The notes under the pieces: generated by a model
Databases searched by the model: none
Told to the model about the DNA's origin: nothing
What the model saw: only the letters and a program-made list of their open reading frames with translations
Part shown: piece after piece, positions 12,538 to 23,610 of the stretch
Layout: each line of letters begins with the position of its first letter
Numbering within the stretch: the stretch's first letter is position 1
Assembly (NCBI RefSeq): GCF_949987515.2
Contig: NC_082684.1
Coordinates: 47,148,006 to 47,212,005, forward strand
DNA length: 64,000 nt
Source of the DNA: Delphinus delphis
Lineage: Eukaryota; Chordata; Mammalia; Artiodactyla; Delphinidae
Reading direction: 5' to 3'
Program-made: the position numbers and the translations under genes

Positions 12538-12712
12538 ATCCTGAATGTACATCAGGGAAACATCTGTGGAGTTTGGGGGTTTAGGGGGGTTTCTTTTAGC
12601 TCTATTCAGACCCCAGGTATTCTGATTTACTGGGCCTCTGGTGTGTGTATTTTGAGAAAAGAAAATTCCACAGGAGATTCCTAATAACACCTCTTGTTAA
12701 GAACCGTGGCTC
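12538..12712 (+). mobile_element. MER5A-like hAT element inside L2
   Basis: It contains the MER5A-type core (CAGGTATTCTGATTTACTGG) and the right inverted end TTAAGAACCGTGGCTC, the counterpart of the usual GAGAACCACTG. The left end is degenerate. L2 sequence resumes on both sides, so this is an insertion into an already fixed L2 copy. No transposase is encoded; these are MITEs mobilised by hAT transposases. Confidence 0.6.
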
Positions 12713-13329
12713 TGTTTCTTTGTGTGTATCTTTCTCCCTCTCTCCAGGTGATTTCATCTTCTCCTGTGGCTTCTGTATGCTGATGGCTTTCAAATCAAAA
12801 TCTCAATCCTAGAGCTTGCCTTTGAGTCCAGATCACTGTATATAGCAGTTCATTCATTCTTGGGTGGCTCAGAGGCTTCTCATAAAACTTGTCCTTAATG
12901 GAAATCATAATTTGTTTCTCCAAATATGCTCTTCCTCCTGTCTTTTCCATTTCAGTAAGTGACTTTGTCATTTGTACAATCCAGAAAACTGGACATTCTC
13001 CTTGATTCCTTCCTCTCATCCCCCAGACCCAGGGAAGCACGAAGGCATGCCAAGCCTACCTCCTAAATATGCAATCACTGATAAGCAAACATTTACTACA
13101 CAAAAAGGCAATTTCAAATGATTCAACCCAATACTAATATTCACTTTTCTCTATTTCAGTGACAGTGTCTTGGTCCAAGTGCTGGTTCTTAAATGGCTCA
13201 GATATCTTACTGTTCTCTATCTGCTCACGTCCCCTCTTTTCCATGATTTACACTGTCTCCAAAGTGATTTTTTTAAAAATGCAGACCTAATTACATCATA
13301 CCTTCACTTGTAGTCCTCAATAAGATCTT

Positions 13330-13610
13330 TTTTTTTTATTGTTTATTTTTGCTGTGTTGGGTCTTCGTTTCTGTGCCAGGGCTTTCTTTAGTTGTGGCAA
13401 GTGGGGGCCACTCTTCATCGCGGTGCGCGGGCCTCTCACTATCGCGGCCTCTCTTGCTGCGGAGCACAGGCTCCAGACGCGCAGGCTCAGTAGTTGTGGC
13501 ACATGGGCCTAGTTGCTCCGCGGCATGTGGGATCCTCCCAGACCAGGGCTCGAACCCGTGTCCCCTGCATTAGCAGGCAGATTCTCAACCACTGCGCCAC
13601 CAGGGAAGCC
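13330..13610 (-). mobile_element. CHR-family SINE in L2
   Basis: Minus-strand SINE with a T-run at the left and CACTGCGCCACCAGGGAAGC at the right. A perfect 15-bp target-site duplication, CCTCAATAAGATCTT, is at 13315-13329 and 13611-13625. The duplicated bases belong to the surrounding L2, proving the SINE is the younger element. The body is intermediate in length, with GTGTTGGGTCTTCG and CTTTAGTTGTGGCAAG retained. Confidence 0.96.
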
Positions 13611-14230
13611 CCTCAATAAGATCTTAGTGCACTTGAAATAGTTAAATGGCTAAAATTATTAAATGGCTTAGATGAAACTGTATCATCTGGTCTTTTTTCT
13701 TCTGCGCCTCATTCTAAGCAACTTTTTTCTTTCCACTTTTTTTCCTATGGTCCCATCTCACTGGACTTCATCAGGTACCTTCTGGTTTAGGAACTTTGTG
13801 AAAGTAATTTCCTTGGCCTCTTGTGTGTTTGGGTAGCTCGTGCGAACTCCTTTCTCAGCCTAGACATCACTTTTGCTGAGGAGCTGTACCTGATGCTCCC
13901 ACCAGGTTAAGGGCCCTATTATGTAGCCTGAAACTCTCAATTAATAGTGCTAATCACCATCGTTATTTATTCTGTAACATGTCGTGCAGTTATTTATCCA
14001 AAACTGTCTCTCTGCTAGACTGAGGCTCCATGAAAGCAGGGACTACGTTCATCTCATTTTCTGCAGTTATTCTCAACTTTTAACAGGGTGTCTTAAATTT
14101 GGTTACATCTCAAAGTATATGCATTGGATGCATGAATAAGATGCATAAGACACAAGTGTCAAAAATGAATATGAGAAAGTAGTTTAGAAGTGTCATAGTA
14201 GAGGCATGAACAAAGTACGGTGGGTGTTGG

Positions 14231-14238
14231 GAGCGAGC

Positions 14239-14274
<36 letters not shown>
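14231..14274 (+). repeat. (GA)n microsatellite
   Basis: Mostly GA dinucleotides with a few A insertions, about 44 bp, purine on the plus strand. It is translated as an RE repeat in a spurious frame. Confidence 0.9.
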
Positions 14275-16397
14275 TTATCCTGGGCTTTTCATGGAAAATT
14301 TCACACAGAAAGTGATATTTATCTTGGCCATTCACAGATGGTGAGGTTTTCAGGGAGAGGGAATAGCACTGTGGTCAGAGGGGAAAACAGAAACAAAGAC
14401 ATAAAGGTAGAAAAAGATAGAGTAAACTTAAAGAACAACAAGTGATGCAAATGAAGATAAAGTATGTGCTGGGCAGGTAGTAGGTGACAAGGTTGAGAAG
14501 TTGATAGGAGAGAGGGGCAAATGGAGGACCCAAGGAGTTTAGACTCAATTTTTAGCCATGATCCGAGAACAGTGTTCTGAGAGAACGGAGCTGGTTTTAT
14601 ACCCAGTGGGAGCTTTGGGCGCCCAATGTCAGTTAGGAAGATTGCAGTGGACTTGCGAGAGATAGATAATGAGAGCCAGAATTCAGGTGTCACAGTAGGA
14701 AGGAAAGGAAAGATGGACTCGAGGCTAAGATTACAGAAGTAGCCTTACTAGGCGTTTGATGACTGGTTCCACCCAATGGTCACAGAAAGAGACCGGGCGA
14801 GATGAGCCCCAGGTCTGAATGCTAGAAGGAAGGCCAACAAAATTAAAAATTGGTCAGTAATTTCAGAGTAGCCATTAGTTAGAATTTAAGGGGGAACTCG
14901 TGATTGCATCAAGTGTCTATCCTGCAAAAGCTGTAAGAGTTCATTCATTAGACAAATGCGGTCACCAAGATTCCCTGCTTTTTTTTTATCCTGTGTCCAC
15001 TCTGCCGGAATATTCCTACTTGTGAGTAGTTTTTGAGGTGGTATAACCTGATTTTTAGACTGGTGATTAAAAGATATGTATTTTTTTGCATTACAAAATC
15101 TTCTCTTTCCCCAGAAAGTTGTTATGGTTCAATCCACTTCACAGGTATGCGGGAAGCTTGCAAACGACAATTTCACATCTACTGTGTAAACTAGTGACTC
15201 AGTAATGTTGCTTTAGAACCAGATATGTGTGGTTTTGCTTCACTTGAGGAATTCAGTAAAGAACATACTTCATGTCAGCAGAAACCCTCGTAAATCTACA
15301 CAGAAAAAGACATGAGTAAAACCTCCGTTTTACAATCACATGGCCACATGGAATGTTTCTTTTTTTTCTTTTTTTTTTTTAATGGAGAAGCTCTAGATTT
15401 TTCTTTCATATCTCAGAAAAGGCTTATTCATGCCAATGAGCTGATTTTGAGGAGGGACACCGTTGTCGTCTTTTTCTTGAGTTTTCTTTTCAAGATTAAA
15501 AAATGATTGAAGGAGAAAGAAAAATTCTAGGGGTTGTTACTTTGCTTTGTACGTAATAGGTATGCATTTTCCCTCTAGAGCGGTACTCCAGGGGAAGCTT
15601 GCCAGAAAAAACAAACAAGGCCGCAAGGCACTACACAGTTTCTTCTGCACAACGGCTGAGCTTCTGTATCTGGCCTATGTATATAAACTATGTGTCCTGG
15701 GATAGAAAGTCTTCCAGAAGCACGCAAACATGGACACTAGAAGTAGGGAAGAGAGGTCATTTTTTTTTTTTTAAGTTGTAAAGAACATTTAGACCATTAC
15801 TATTTCACGTTGGACATTAAGCTCTAACATTCTAAGCTTTAAAATTTTTTCCATAAATAGCATCTTCTGACAGTGCAGGTTTTGGCACACAGAAATCAGG
15901 ATTAGTGAGATTAAGTGAAAGGAGATAAATATTAAGGGAGAGTCCTCACATGGAAGGGTTTCTGCAGGAACCACCTGCCCAGCTTGTTGGCAAAATGGAC
16001 CCAGCGGCCTGGCAGAATCTCTACTTGAATATTTTGGTTAAATTGATGACCTTTTGTGGCTTTTGTGGCATGGAAAAAACATATTTTTTTTTTTTTTTTT
16101 TTTTCCGGAATGGAGTGCTATACATTCCTCTGAAGAGTCCTTGGCGTTCTGTTGTCTCCCAACCTTTATTAGTGAGCTTGGGGGGAGATCCTTGGACACG
16201 TGTGAGGTTTAGGGGCAGCTTTAGGACTTTAAATGTTCATTTTCTGTATGCCACTTTACAAAATTTCCTGGAAATTGATGTATTGTTTATCTTAATTTAT
16301 ACTGAAATGGAAAGCAGTTCATGCTGTCGCAAGGACATTTACTTAGTATTATTCTTTTAAAACGTGTTTTTGCTTCATTTCTGCCCTAAATGAAACC
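14275..16397. other. unique DNA with homopolymer T-runs
   Basis: No gene or repeat family is recognised. Several T-runs (near 15358-15380, 15761-15772 and 16084-16105) could be worn retroposon tails, but no retroposon body is attached. The open frames are noise. Confidence 0.45.
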
Positions 16398-16432
16398 ATT
16401 CTCTGTGTGTGTCTGTGTGTGTGTATGTACAC
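16398..16432 (+). repeat. interrupted (TG)n microsatellite
   Basis: Short TG-rich run, TCTGTGTGTGTCTGTGTGTG followed by TATG, interrupted and therefore probably stable. Confidence 0.75.
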
Positions 16433-16899
16433 ACATGCACGTGCTCTAACCTCTGAAATTTGTCTTCTTTTGTTTGACATTAGAAGACTTTGGAGGCTAT
16501 TCGTCATGCCTCGTGATCAGCGCACAGGGACCGAGCGCCCCAGAGTACACGGGTCTGGGAGTGGAGGTTGCCAGCCTTGGGTTAATAGCAGCCTGAGTGC
16601 TCTCCGTGGCCAGGTATTTTAATGTTTCCTTTGGTGAGTAGGAGTAGAAAACATTGCCCTTTTAATTTATAGATGACACTTTCTTGGAAGGAACAACTGA
16701 AAGTACACATCTGAGATCAGAATTAGACTTCAGAATAACTTTGATAGAAACTGAGGAATTAGCAGAGCACAGCTTTGTTCTATGGCAAATACCTTCCCTG
16801 GTTCACAGAGCATCCTCCTGTCTCCTGCTTTAACTCAGACCCACCTGCTCCCCGGGACTCCTCCTGCTGGGGGCTCCCCGTGCAGGCTGCTTGCCCAGG

Positions 16900-17475
16900 T
16901 CCCCGCTCAAGCCCCACTCCTCCTTCCACACTCACTGAAAGCCTGGTCCTCTGCGGTCATCTGGTTCTGCTGACTTCCATCTCCTGGGCACTTTCCTCTC
17001 ACCTTTCACTGACATTCCCTGATGGTTTGGGGCATGTTCCTTCTTCATTTTTCCAACACATATTTGTTCTTCTCCCCTATCATGATGGAGAAGATGTTCC
17101 CCCTTCCACCCAAGGTCAACCTCTACTTGTGGGTTCTCAGTTCCCTACCTCTGGCCTCTTTACACCCTCTGATTTTATCTACTTAACAGCTCTTGGAATT
17201 TTTTTTCGTATCTCCAGCTTCACTGCCTCTGTCTGAATTTAAGCCACTACAATCTCACAATCTCTCTGCTCCCCTAATTTATTTTTCTGCACATAGTACT
17301 GCCTTTTCCAGACCATCCTTCATGAAGCCAGAGTGATTTTTCCAAAATGTTAAGCCTGAGTATTTCACATAACCCCTTCCTTTCCTAGCACCCTGGGTCT
17401 CCCTTGGCCGTTAGAATAAGGTCCATACTCCCCAGTATGGCATTCAGGGCTCTGGTCTTTGCTTAGCTCTGGAAG
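16900..17475 (+). mobile_element. L2 LINE fragment
   Basis: The right part matches L2 well: CACTACAATCTCACAATCTC, GAAGCCAGAGTGATTTTTCC, GCCGTTAGAATAAGGTCCAT, then ATGGCATTCAGGGCTCTGG. The left part is pyrimidine-rich and more degenerate, so the left edge is uncertain. The 153-codon plus-strand frame through it has no LINE or host-protein features. Confidence 0.65.
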
Positions 17476-18149
17476 GAGATAGCAAATCACCTCTCAGCAA
17501 ATTAAATAGTAACATGGATTCATAAAGTCTCCTATGTTAAAATATTTTTTAAAGAGATGATTTCCATTATATACATAGCCTGACTTTCAAGGATCGAGGG
17601 AGAACTTTGGAGCTTACAGAACTTCGTCTTTTTTTTATAGGCATCCTTATCAAGAAGACTGTCTCTGACATTTGCAGAATCTCTAAAGACTATATACCTT
17701 TTTCTTTTAGTTGCTTATGATGCATGTTTTGGACAATTTCTTTTGTACAGCAGATGTGATTCATAGGACAGATTGGTAATTTAAAAACCATGAGTTCTAA
17801 TTTTAGGAAGTTGCCTGTGCAAGGCATGTGTGCAATCTTTGCCTATTTCCTAAGGTAAGATGGTGACAAAACTACTATTATCACCTCCATGGGTGTTTGT
17901 GAAGCATGACTAATAAAAATAACAGGCTATGTTATAGGATATTAAGATGCCTAGCAAATAATGATCTTTTTCGTTAACAATGCATGAAGACTTACGAGTC
18001 TTTTGGAATTGTTTTTAATCCCTGAGGTTCGTCCTTCTGTAACTTAAGCAAGAATAATCGTATATAAGGTGGTGATATTCCCTCCTTCTCAGTGTATGTC
18101 ATGTATATTCGATGCCAAAATAAAACCATGAAATTCAGAAAATCAGCTA
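17476..18149. other. unique non-coding DNA
   Basis: AT-rich sequence with no recognised element. GTTTTTAATCCCTGAG and other fragments do not extend to a family. Confidence 0.45.
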
Positions 18150-18400
18150 AAAGTTAGCATTTATGAGTGTCAGTTTGCTTTCACAACTCCTTCCAAACCT
18201 CAACGAATTAATTTATACACATCTCAAAGGAAGATGACGATTATCTGTTTTAAAGGTGGGAAGAAGCTGAAGCTAGCTGTTAAAAGCCTTGCCCAAGGCC
18301 ACAGAGGAGGGGCAGGTTTTGTGCCCAGCCGCAACCTGGGCAGACACTCCTGCAACTCCAGTGGCCCCATGCTGGCTCCCGGGTAGGACCTCTGCTTCTC
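18150..18400 (-). mobile_element. MIR SINE (ancient tRNA-derived)
   Basis: On the plus strand, TTATCTGTTTTAAAGGTGGG followed by CCTTGCCCAAGGCCACAGAG is the reversed MIR core (consensus: TATCCCCATTTTACAGATGAGG, then CTTGCCCAAGGTCACACAGC). MIRs were active before the placental radiation. This copy is diverged and its ends are fuzzy. Confidence 0.7.
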
Positions 18401-19508
18401 TCTGCAACAGCCTTGAGGGTTGATTGAACGGAGCTTTGACATTTGACCTTCAATGGCTTTAAAGCTGAAACTAACGTGTTTTGTGATTCATATTGATGTC
18501 ATAGGTCCCCCCACCCAAAACTCAGTTCATGGAAACGTATTTTTTAAGGATGATTTTTAGAGAGAACAAAAGAGGCCTGGTGGAATTAGCAAAAACATGA
18601 TATACCAGGAAGCGCTTCAGCTCCAGCGGGTGAGTGAGCAGTAACTGCTGGTCTGTGTGGCTTCCGGTGAGGACATTTAAGCATTTAGTGTTAAATGTTA
18701 ATTGTGAGTGCACTTGCCCTACCTAGTTCAATGTGATGAATTGTCAACTTCTAGAGGACAGAGATGATGGTGTCATTCCTTTGTACCTGCAAACTGAGCG
18801 TGACAGGCTAGACAGGTTGTTCCAAGTGCTCTTTGAAAAAGGACTGTCAGAGGTCTTAGGTTGCCTGCATTCCTCAATTTACATAACAGATATATTCCCC
18901 TCAAGTTTGTGTAAATGGAGTCCTATTTTTACAGAGCCAGGAAATCTTGCCTTTTAAAGGATCCTTGTTTTGAGTCCATTTGAAAGTGAACTAAACTATT
19001 GTGCTAGAGACGATTGCTTCTGAATTAATCTATTGTGCAGATTTGGCTTTTCAAATGAGTGGATTTTTAAAAGCAGTGCCTTTCTGTGAACTTGTCACAA
19101 AATGCGGCAGTGATACTGCTACAAGTGGAAGGTAGTAGGGCCCCTGGAAGGACAAGACCTTTAGAGGCAGATGTCTCTGAATTGCAATATAAATTCTGTC
19201 AATTAATACTGAGTGACCACAGGCAAGTTTTCTTTGGTTAGTTTTACAAAGAATAGAATAACTTTATACTGAGAATTTTAATTTAACCAAGAATCATGGA
19301 CAACATTAAGGCAGTTCTGAGGCAGTTTATCATATAGATCTCTCTCATGCTTTTAATATTTGCATGATATCCATTGCATATGTTTAGCACAGTTCATTTT
19401 TCTAGTATTGGATACATTACAAAAAATACTTGAAAAAAAGAACATTTTCACAACATGTGTTTATGCATTTCTATTATGTATGTAGGTCAGATCCTGAAAG
19501 TGGGATGA
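18401..19508. other. unique non-coding DNA
   Basis: No repeat family is recognised. Frames at 18522-18713 (minus) and 18733-18957 (plus) have random composition and no splice context. Confidence 0.45.
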
Positions 19509-19521
19509 CTAGGGGTGTGTA

Positions 19522-19672
19522 CTTTTTAAAATATATATATATTTATTTAGTTGCACCGGGTCTTAGTTGCAGCATGCATGTGGGATCTAGTTCCCTGACC
19601 AGGGATTGAACCCCAGCCCCCTGCATTGGCTGCATGGAGTCTTTCTTATCCACTGCGCCACCGGGGAAGTCC
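19522..19672 (-). mobile_element. tRNA-derived SINE, short older variant
   Basis: A 150-bp minus-strand element that keeps the tRNA-like head (GATTGAACCCCAGCCCCCTG, then CACTGCGCCACCGGGGAAGT) and only a short body. A 13-bp duplication, CTAGGGGTGTGTA, flanks it at 19509-19521 and 19673-19685. It is more diverged than the main short class, so it may be a different CHR subfamily. Confidence 0.92.
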
Positions 19673-19685
19673 CTAGGGGTGTGTA

Positions 19686-20516
19686 TTTTAAATCTCACGG
19701 ATCCTGAAATTGTTCTCTAAAAAGCTGCAGCACTTTGTATTCTCGTGAACGCTGCGTCAGAGTGCTCACACCCTGACACCATCGCCTATACTGGGTATTG
19801 CCATACAGTCTTATTTATCTAAACTGTTGCATGAAAAATGTATCTCAATGTTGTGGGGTTTTATTTTGTATTTAATTGTGAATGAGCCGAATAAGCAGAT
19901 TTTACACGTGTGTTAGGCCGACAATTTTGTTTCTGGATGATTGGAAAGGAATTTATTTATAATAAGACATGCAACTTAATCCAACCCTGGGACTAAGAAC
20001 TTCCTTGATATTCTCCTTTGTTATAATGGAGATACCAATTTGCAGGATAACCTGACTTATCCAACACAGTGGAGAAAAAAAAGTGAAAAGGTGTAAGCAA
20101 TTCCTGTATTGTCTCCAACTTTATTAAGACTCGATATTAAATCAAGCATTGTTGGTTCTGGGAACTGGAATTAGTGGATATGCTTTTAAACAAAGCTTAG
20201 GATAAACTTAGTTTCAAGGAAAATGAGACGAAGATTTTAGAAAAAGAATGATTAGTATTTAAGGGAAAATAATTTTATAGCCCTGAGGTTTTACTTTCAG
20301 CTGGGGAATCATTTGTTGCCATAACAATTTGATTTTTATTGTTGATAGTAGTTATAGGCTTAATCACTATAATTCATGGTTGAACAGCCTACTGAAATCT
20401 GGCCTGTATCATTTTGAAGAGGGTGACCCTTTAAATGTGTTACTATTAAAAAAAAATCATGTCTGTGTGAATATTAAGTCTGATAACAAGCCTGTCTTAA
20501 GGCTTTCACTGTAATT
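19686..20516. other. unique non-coding DNA
   Basis: No recognised gene or repeat. Confidence 0.45.
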
Positions 20517-20584
20517 CCCTCTCCCTTTCTCTCCTCTTTCCTCCCCCATCCCCCTTCTGTCCTCCCCCCACCCCCTGCCCCAAT
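20517..20584 (+). repeat. C-rich polypyrimidine tract
   Basis: About 68 bases, almost all C or T, with runs of C up to eight. Low-complexity; mirror-like stretches could adopt a triplex or i-motif. It lies about 190 bp upstream of the candidate exon, too far to be that exon's own splice-acceptor tract. Confidence 0.75.
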
Positions 20585-20771
20585 CAGTCAATTCTGCTTC
20601 TTCCTTATCATTGTAAGAAGCATTTTTTCAGGTCTTACCTTACCTTATACTAATGAGAAAGGAGAAGAGAGAAAAAGAACCAGAACAGAAAAGCAACCAC
20701 TTTTTAACCTACAGGAGGATACAAAAAAAGGATTGCAATTTTTAAAAAAATTTAACTCTTTTTGCTGTTAG

Positions 20772-20913
20772 GTCCTTATGGCGGCAGCGCAGTTTCTCAA
20801 ACATGTACTACTATTTGGAAAACCCTGTGAAAGTGGGATTAAACAGAAACACCAACAGGGATAAAGCTTATGTCTTTTGGAAGAACCATTACATTGTTAC
20901 CAAGGAATCACAG
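20772..20913 (+). CDS. candidate internal exon, unknown protein
   Basis: A possible 142-nt exon. The upstream side has a branch-like TTTAACT and a pyrimidine run ending TTTTTGCTGTTAG. The downstream side is CAG followed by GTAGTG, a usable though non-ideal donor. Starting at phase 1, one frame is open for 47 codons, including SNMYYYLENPVKVG, NTNRDKAYVFW and NHYIVTKESQ; the next in-frame stop is just past the donor. The composition (six Y, two W, balanced charged residues) looks protein-like and no repeat covers it. However, 47 open codons occur often by chance, I recognise no family, and no partner exon was found. Partial gene at best. Confidence 0.25.
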
Positions 20914-21046
20914 GTAGTGTATTTCTTTTAACTAAGGGTTTATAGTACTCTAATTAGTATCTCAAATCCAGTTTTGAAGAAAGGTCTAGTTAAAGCTCAC
21001 CTTCCTAATCAGAATAAGAATCTTTAGTACTTAAAAAAAAGACTAT

Positions 21047-21272
21047 GGGGCTTACCTGGTGGCGCAGTGGTTGAGAGTCCGCCTGCCGATGCAGGGGACG
21101 CGGGCCCGTGCCCCGTTTTGGGAGGATCCCACATGCCACGGAGCGGCTGGGTCCGTGAGCCATGGCCACTGAGCCTGTGCGTCCGGAGCCTGTGCTCCGC
21201 AACGGGAGAGGCCACAACAGTGAGAGGCCCGCGTACCGCAAAAAACAAAAAACAGAAAACAAAAAAAACCCT
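21047..21272 (+). mobile_element. CHR-family SINE, short form
   Basis: Plus-strand copy from GGGGCTTACCTGGTGGCGCA to an A-rich tail broken by C (AAAAAACAAAAAACAG). Flanking sequence suggests an imperfect duplication (GACTATG and CCCTATG). It is the first of five SINEs in 4.5 kb. The B-box reads GGGCCCGTGCCCC, changed from GGTTCGTGCCCC. Confidence 0.93.
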
Positions 21273-22099
21273 ATGAAACCAGCCCTATCCTATCACTTTG
21301 GTCATTTTGATGAGAGTAATTTGATGGGGATGGGATGATGATAGAGACAGATGTGGGACAGTGGAAAAGGACAAAGGGCCAGCAAGGAGGGCAAAATCAG
21401 GTGTGCCGTGGTGGGAGTGGTCTGGCCATAAAAATGGTCGTGGCCAAGAAGACTTATAAGAGCAGGAAGAGCTAATTGTTAACTGTATGTTGTTTGCATG
21501 TCTGCAATTCATATCTTCTTCGTTTCATCAAAACTTCAGTCAAATCTGCCTATACATACACAGGGTTGTGTGAATATTTTTTAAGTTATTCTTTTGTTGG
21601 AAAGTCAAGAAAGGGTCTGAGCTGACTGGGTTGATGTGTTACATAGGAGAGACAGCATACAGATGCCATCTAAATGATTCATAGACTGAATTAATAATTG
21701 GAAGTAGGAGCTAGAAGTCAGAGATTGCCTTGAGAACGTAACCCTTGAGCCTCTCTGACCAGTCCTGTCTCTCAACACTCCACTTCCTGCAACACGCTGG
21801 GATTTGTAAAAATCTTCGGGTGAGGGTGGGAAGGAGGAACAAGGAATTTTCTAAAAAACCAGGATGACAGATTCAGGCTGATCTTATCTAGATTTTAAAA
21901 GTTTTATCTGTGAGTAGGCAGGTATCCAGATTCCACCTTGCAGTTGCGGAGAGGTGTTGCTCATAAAATAGCGAGCTACCTGCCCAGGTTCTGGCCCCGA
22001 GAGCAGATAGAACTTTGGGGGATACATTAGCGTTGGAGATATTGCATCAAGATTTAAAATGCATGTATCTGTTGAGTGTATGATCAGTTAAGTGAGCAA
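21273..22099. other. unique non-coding DNA
   Basis: No recognised gene or repeat; the frames are random. Confidence 0.45.
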
Positions 22100-22550
22100 A
22101 AAACATATGTATAAGGACATTCGTTGGAGTATTTTCATAATGGACAAAATTGGAAACAACTCTGTTTGGCAGATGGACTGATTGTCTATGCTGACAATCC
22201 AAAGGAATCCACAAAAGCAAATTCTACTAGAATTCCTAAGTGAGTTTGGCAAGACTGAACAAGGTTAATATACAAAAGTTTATTGCTACTATATAGAAAT
22301 ACAATAGACAATTGGAAATAAAATTTTTTTTAAATGAGTATCATTTAAAATAGCACCAGAGGGCTTCCCTGGTGGCGCAGTGGTTGAGAGTCCGCCTGCC
22401 GATGCAGGGAACACGGGTTCGTGCCCCGGTCCGGGAAGATCCCACATGCCGCGGAGCGGCTGGGCCCGTGAGCCATGGCCGCTGGGCCTGCGCGTCCGGA
22501 GCCTGTGCTCCGCAACGGGAGAGGCCACAGCAGTGAGAGGCCCGCGTACC

Positions 22551-22588
<38 letters not shown>

Positions 22589-22785
22589 CACCAGAAACAT
22601 GAAATATTTAAGGATAAATCCAACAAAATATGTGGAGGATATGTATGCTGAAAGCCCCCAAAACACTATGAAAGGTGATCTAAATAAATGTAGAGAGATA
22701 TGTCATGTTCATGAATTGAAAAACAGTATTATGAAGATGTCAATTGTCCCCAAGTTGACCTATAGATTCAATGCATACTTACCCT
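22100..22785 (+). mobile_element. L1 ORF2 remnant split by a SINE
   Basis: Plus-strand remnant of an L1 reverse-transcriptase region. CTATGCTGACAATCCAAAGG corresponds to the YADN...PKES stretch after the catalytic YADD-type motif. After the SINE, CCAACAAAATATGTGGAGGA and CCCCAAGTTGACCTATAGAT correspond to the L1 NQPYAED-like and 'IDSINAI'-like parts. Stops and frameshifts are frequent, so the copy is dead. The catalytic aspartate pair itself is lost here (ADN in place of ADD). A SINE occupies 22354-22588. Confidence 0.8.
22354..22588 (+). mobile_element. CHR-family SINE, short form, long A-tail
   Basis: Plus-strand copy running from GGGCTTCCCTGGTGGCGCAG to a pure A-tail of about 34 bases, the longest of any SINE here. 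The matching flanks AGCACCAGA are at 22346-22354 and about 22587-22595. The intact tail, complete A- and B-boxes and near-consensus body suggest one of the youngest insertions in the window. It is inserted in an L1 remnant. Confidence 0.96.
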
Positions 22786-22789
22786 AAGG

Positions 22790-23610
22790 AATATATTCCT
22801 GTTGTTAATAAATACAATAGATTCATTCCACTTTTGCTGCTACCACCCAAGGCCTTTGGACCTTGGTCTGGTCCTGGGGAGTTCTCCCATTTAGGAAGCA
22901 TGCAAACTGCTGCTCCATTGATGCCTTAGGTGCAGAGCTGGCTGCTACCTGGGGGATGTGCCAGGGCATTCATGTGAATGGATTCACATGGGCATATGTA
23001 TCTCCAGGAGCTTTACTTCCAAACAGGAGGAACATTTTTTAGATAGCCCTCTAATAACTAGTGTGCTATTTGTCCTCAGATCTAGTTCCCTTCTTGTCTC
23101 CCTCTTATGCTTAGAGTTCCTTCGGGGCTCCTTCTTTTATCTAGAGCGCAAGTAGCACGTTCATTTCTCCCCGCTCCATTGCACTTGCGTGTGTGCTAGA
23201 CATTCTCCTAGGTTTGTATCAGGTTTCCTTGTGGGCGTCTCCCTAACTGTTCTAGCTGCTGTTATCTCTGCCCTCTGGCCGATCCACTTCTCACAATTCT
23301 CTGTGTCTCTAAGCTGTTACTGTATGTCCCGGCTTCTCCCTCTGCCTGTCTTTCAGCCTCTCACTGGCCCCCCTCTTTCCCGCACTGTGTAAAATTTTTC
23401 TCTCCCATTTGGACTCTAGGTGTCATACAGAGGTCTGGGGGTCAATCCTTCCTCAAACTCCTTGAGGCCAAAATATTTGAAATGATTCTATATCTGGCAA
23501 CAAATATCTGTGCAAATATTGCTTATGAATATAAACTCTCAAGTGTGAGGATTATAAAAGAGAATGTCATTTGGATTAACCTTGCCGTATCATTTTTATA
23601 CATACATAGC
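22790..23610. other. unique non-coding DNA
   Basis: Pyrimidine-rich from 23090 to 23420. No recognised gene; a degenerate L2 origin is possible but not demonstrable. Confidence 0.4.

Larger units (their letters stand above)
12140..14090 (+). mobile_element. long L2 LINE fossil, interrupted twice
   Basis: The order of segments follows the L2 consensus over about 1.9 kb. CAGTCTCCTTTGCCAGTTCT and CTAAATGTTGGC are near 12430-12480. GTGATTTCATCTTCTCCTGT and TATGCTGATGGCTTTC are near 12750-12790, and CTTGATTCCTTCC is near 13000. AGTGATTTTTTTAAAAATGC follows near 13263. The L2 3' region, with CTGTCTCTCTGCTAGACTG and CATGAAAGCAGGGACTACG, is near 14005-14050. An MER5A-like element (12538-12712) and a SINE (13330-13610) split it. 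L2 is a long-dead LINE whose reverse transcriptase frame is wholly destroyed here. Spurious open frames in the pyrimidine-rich part are not genes. Confidence 0.75.
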
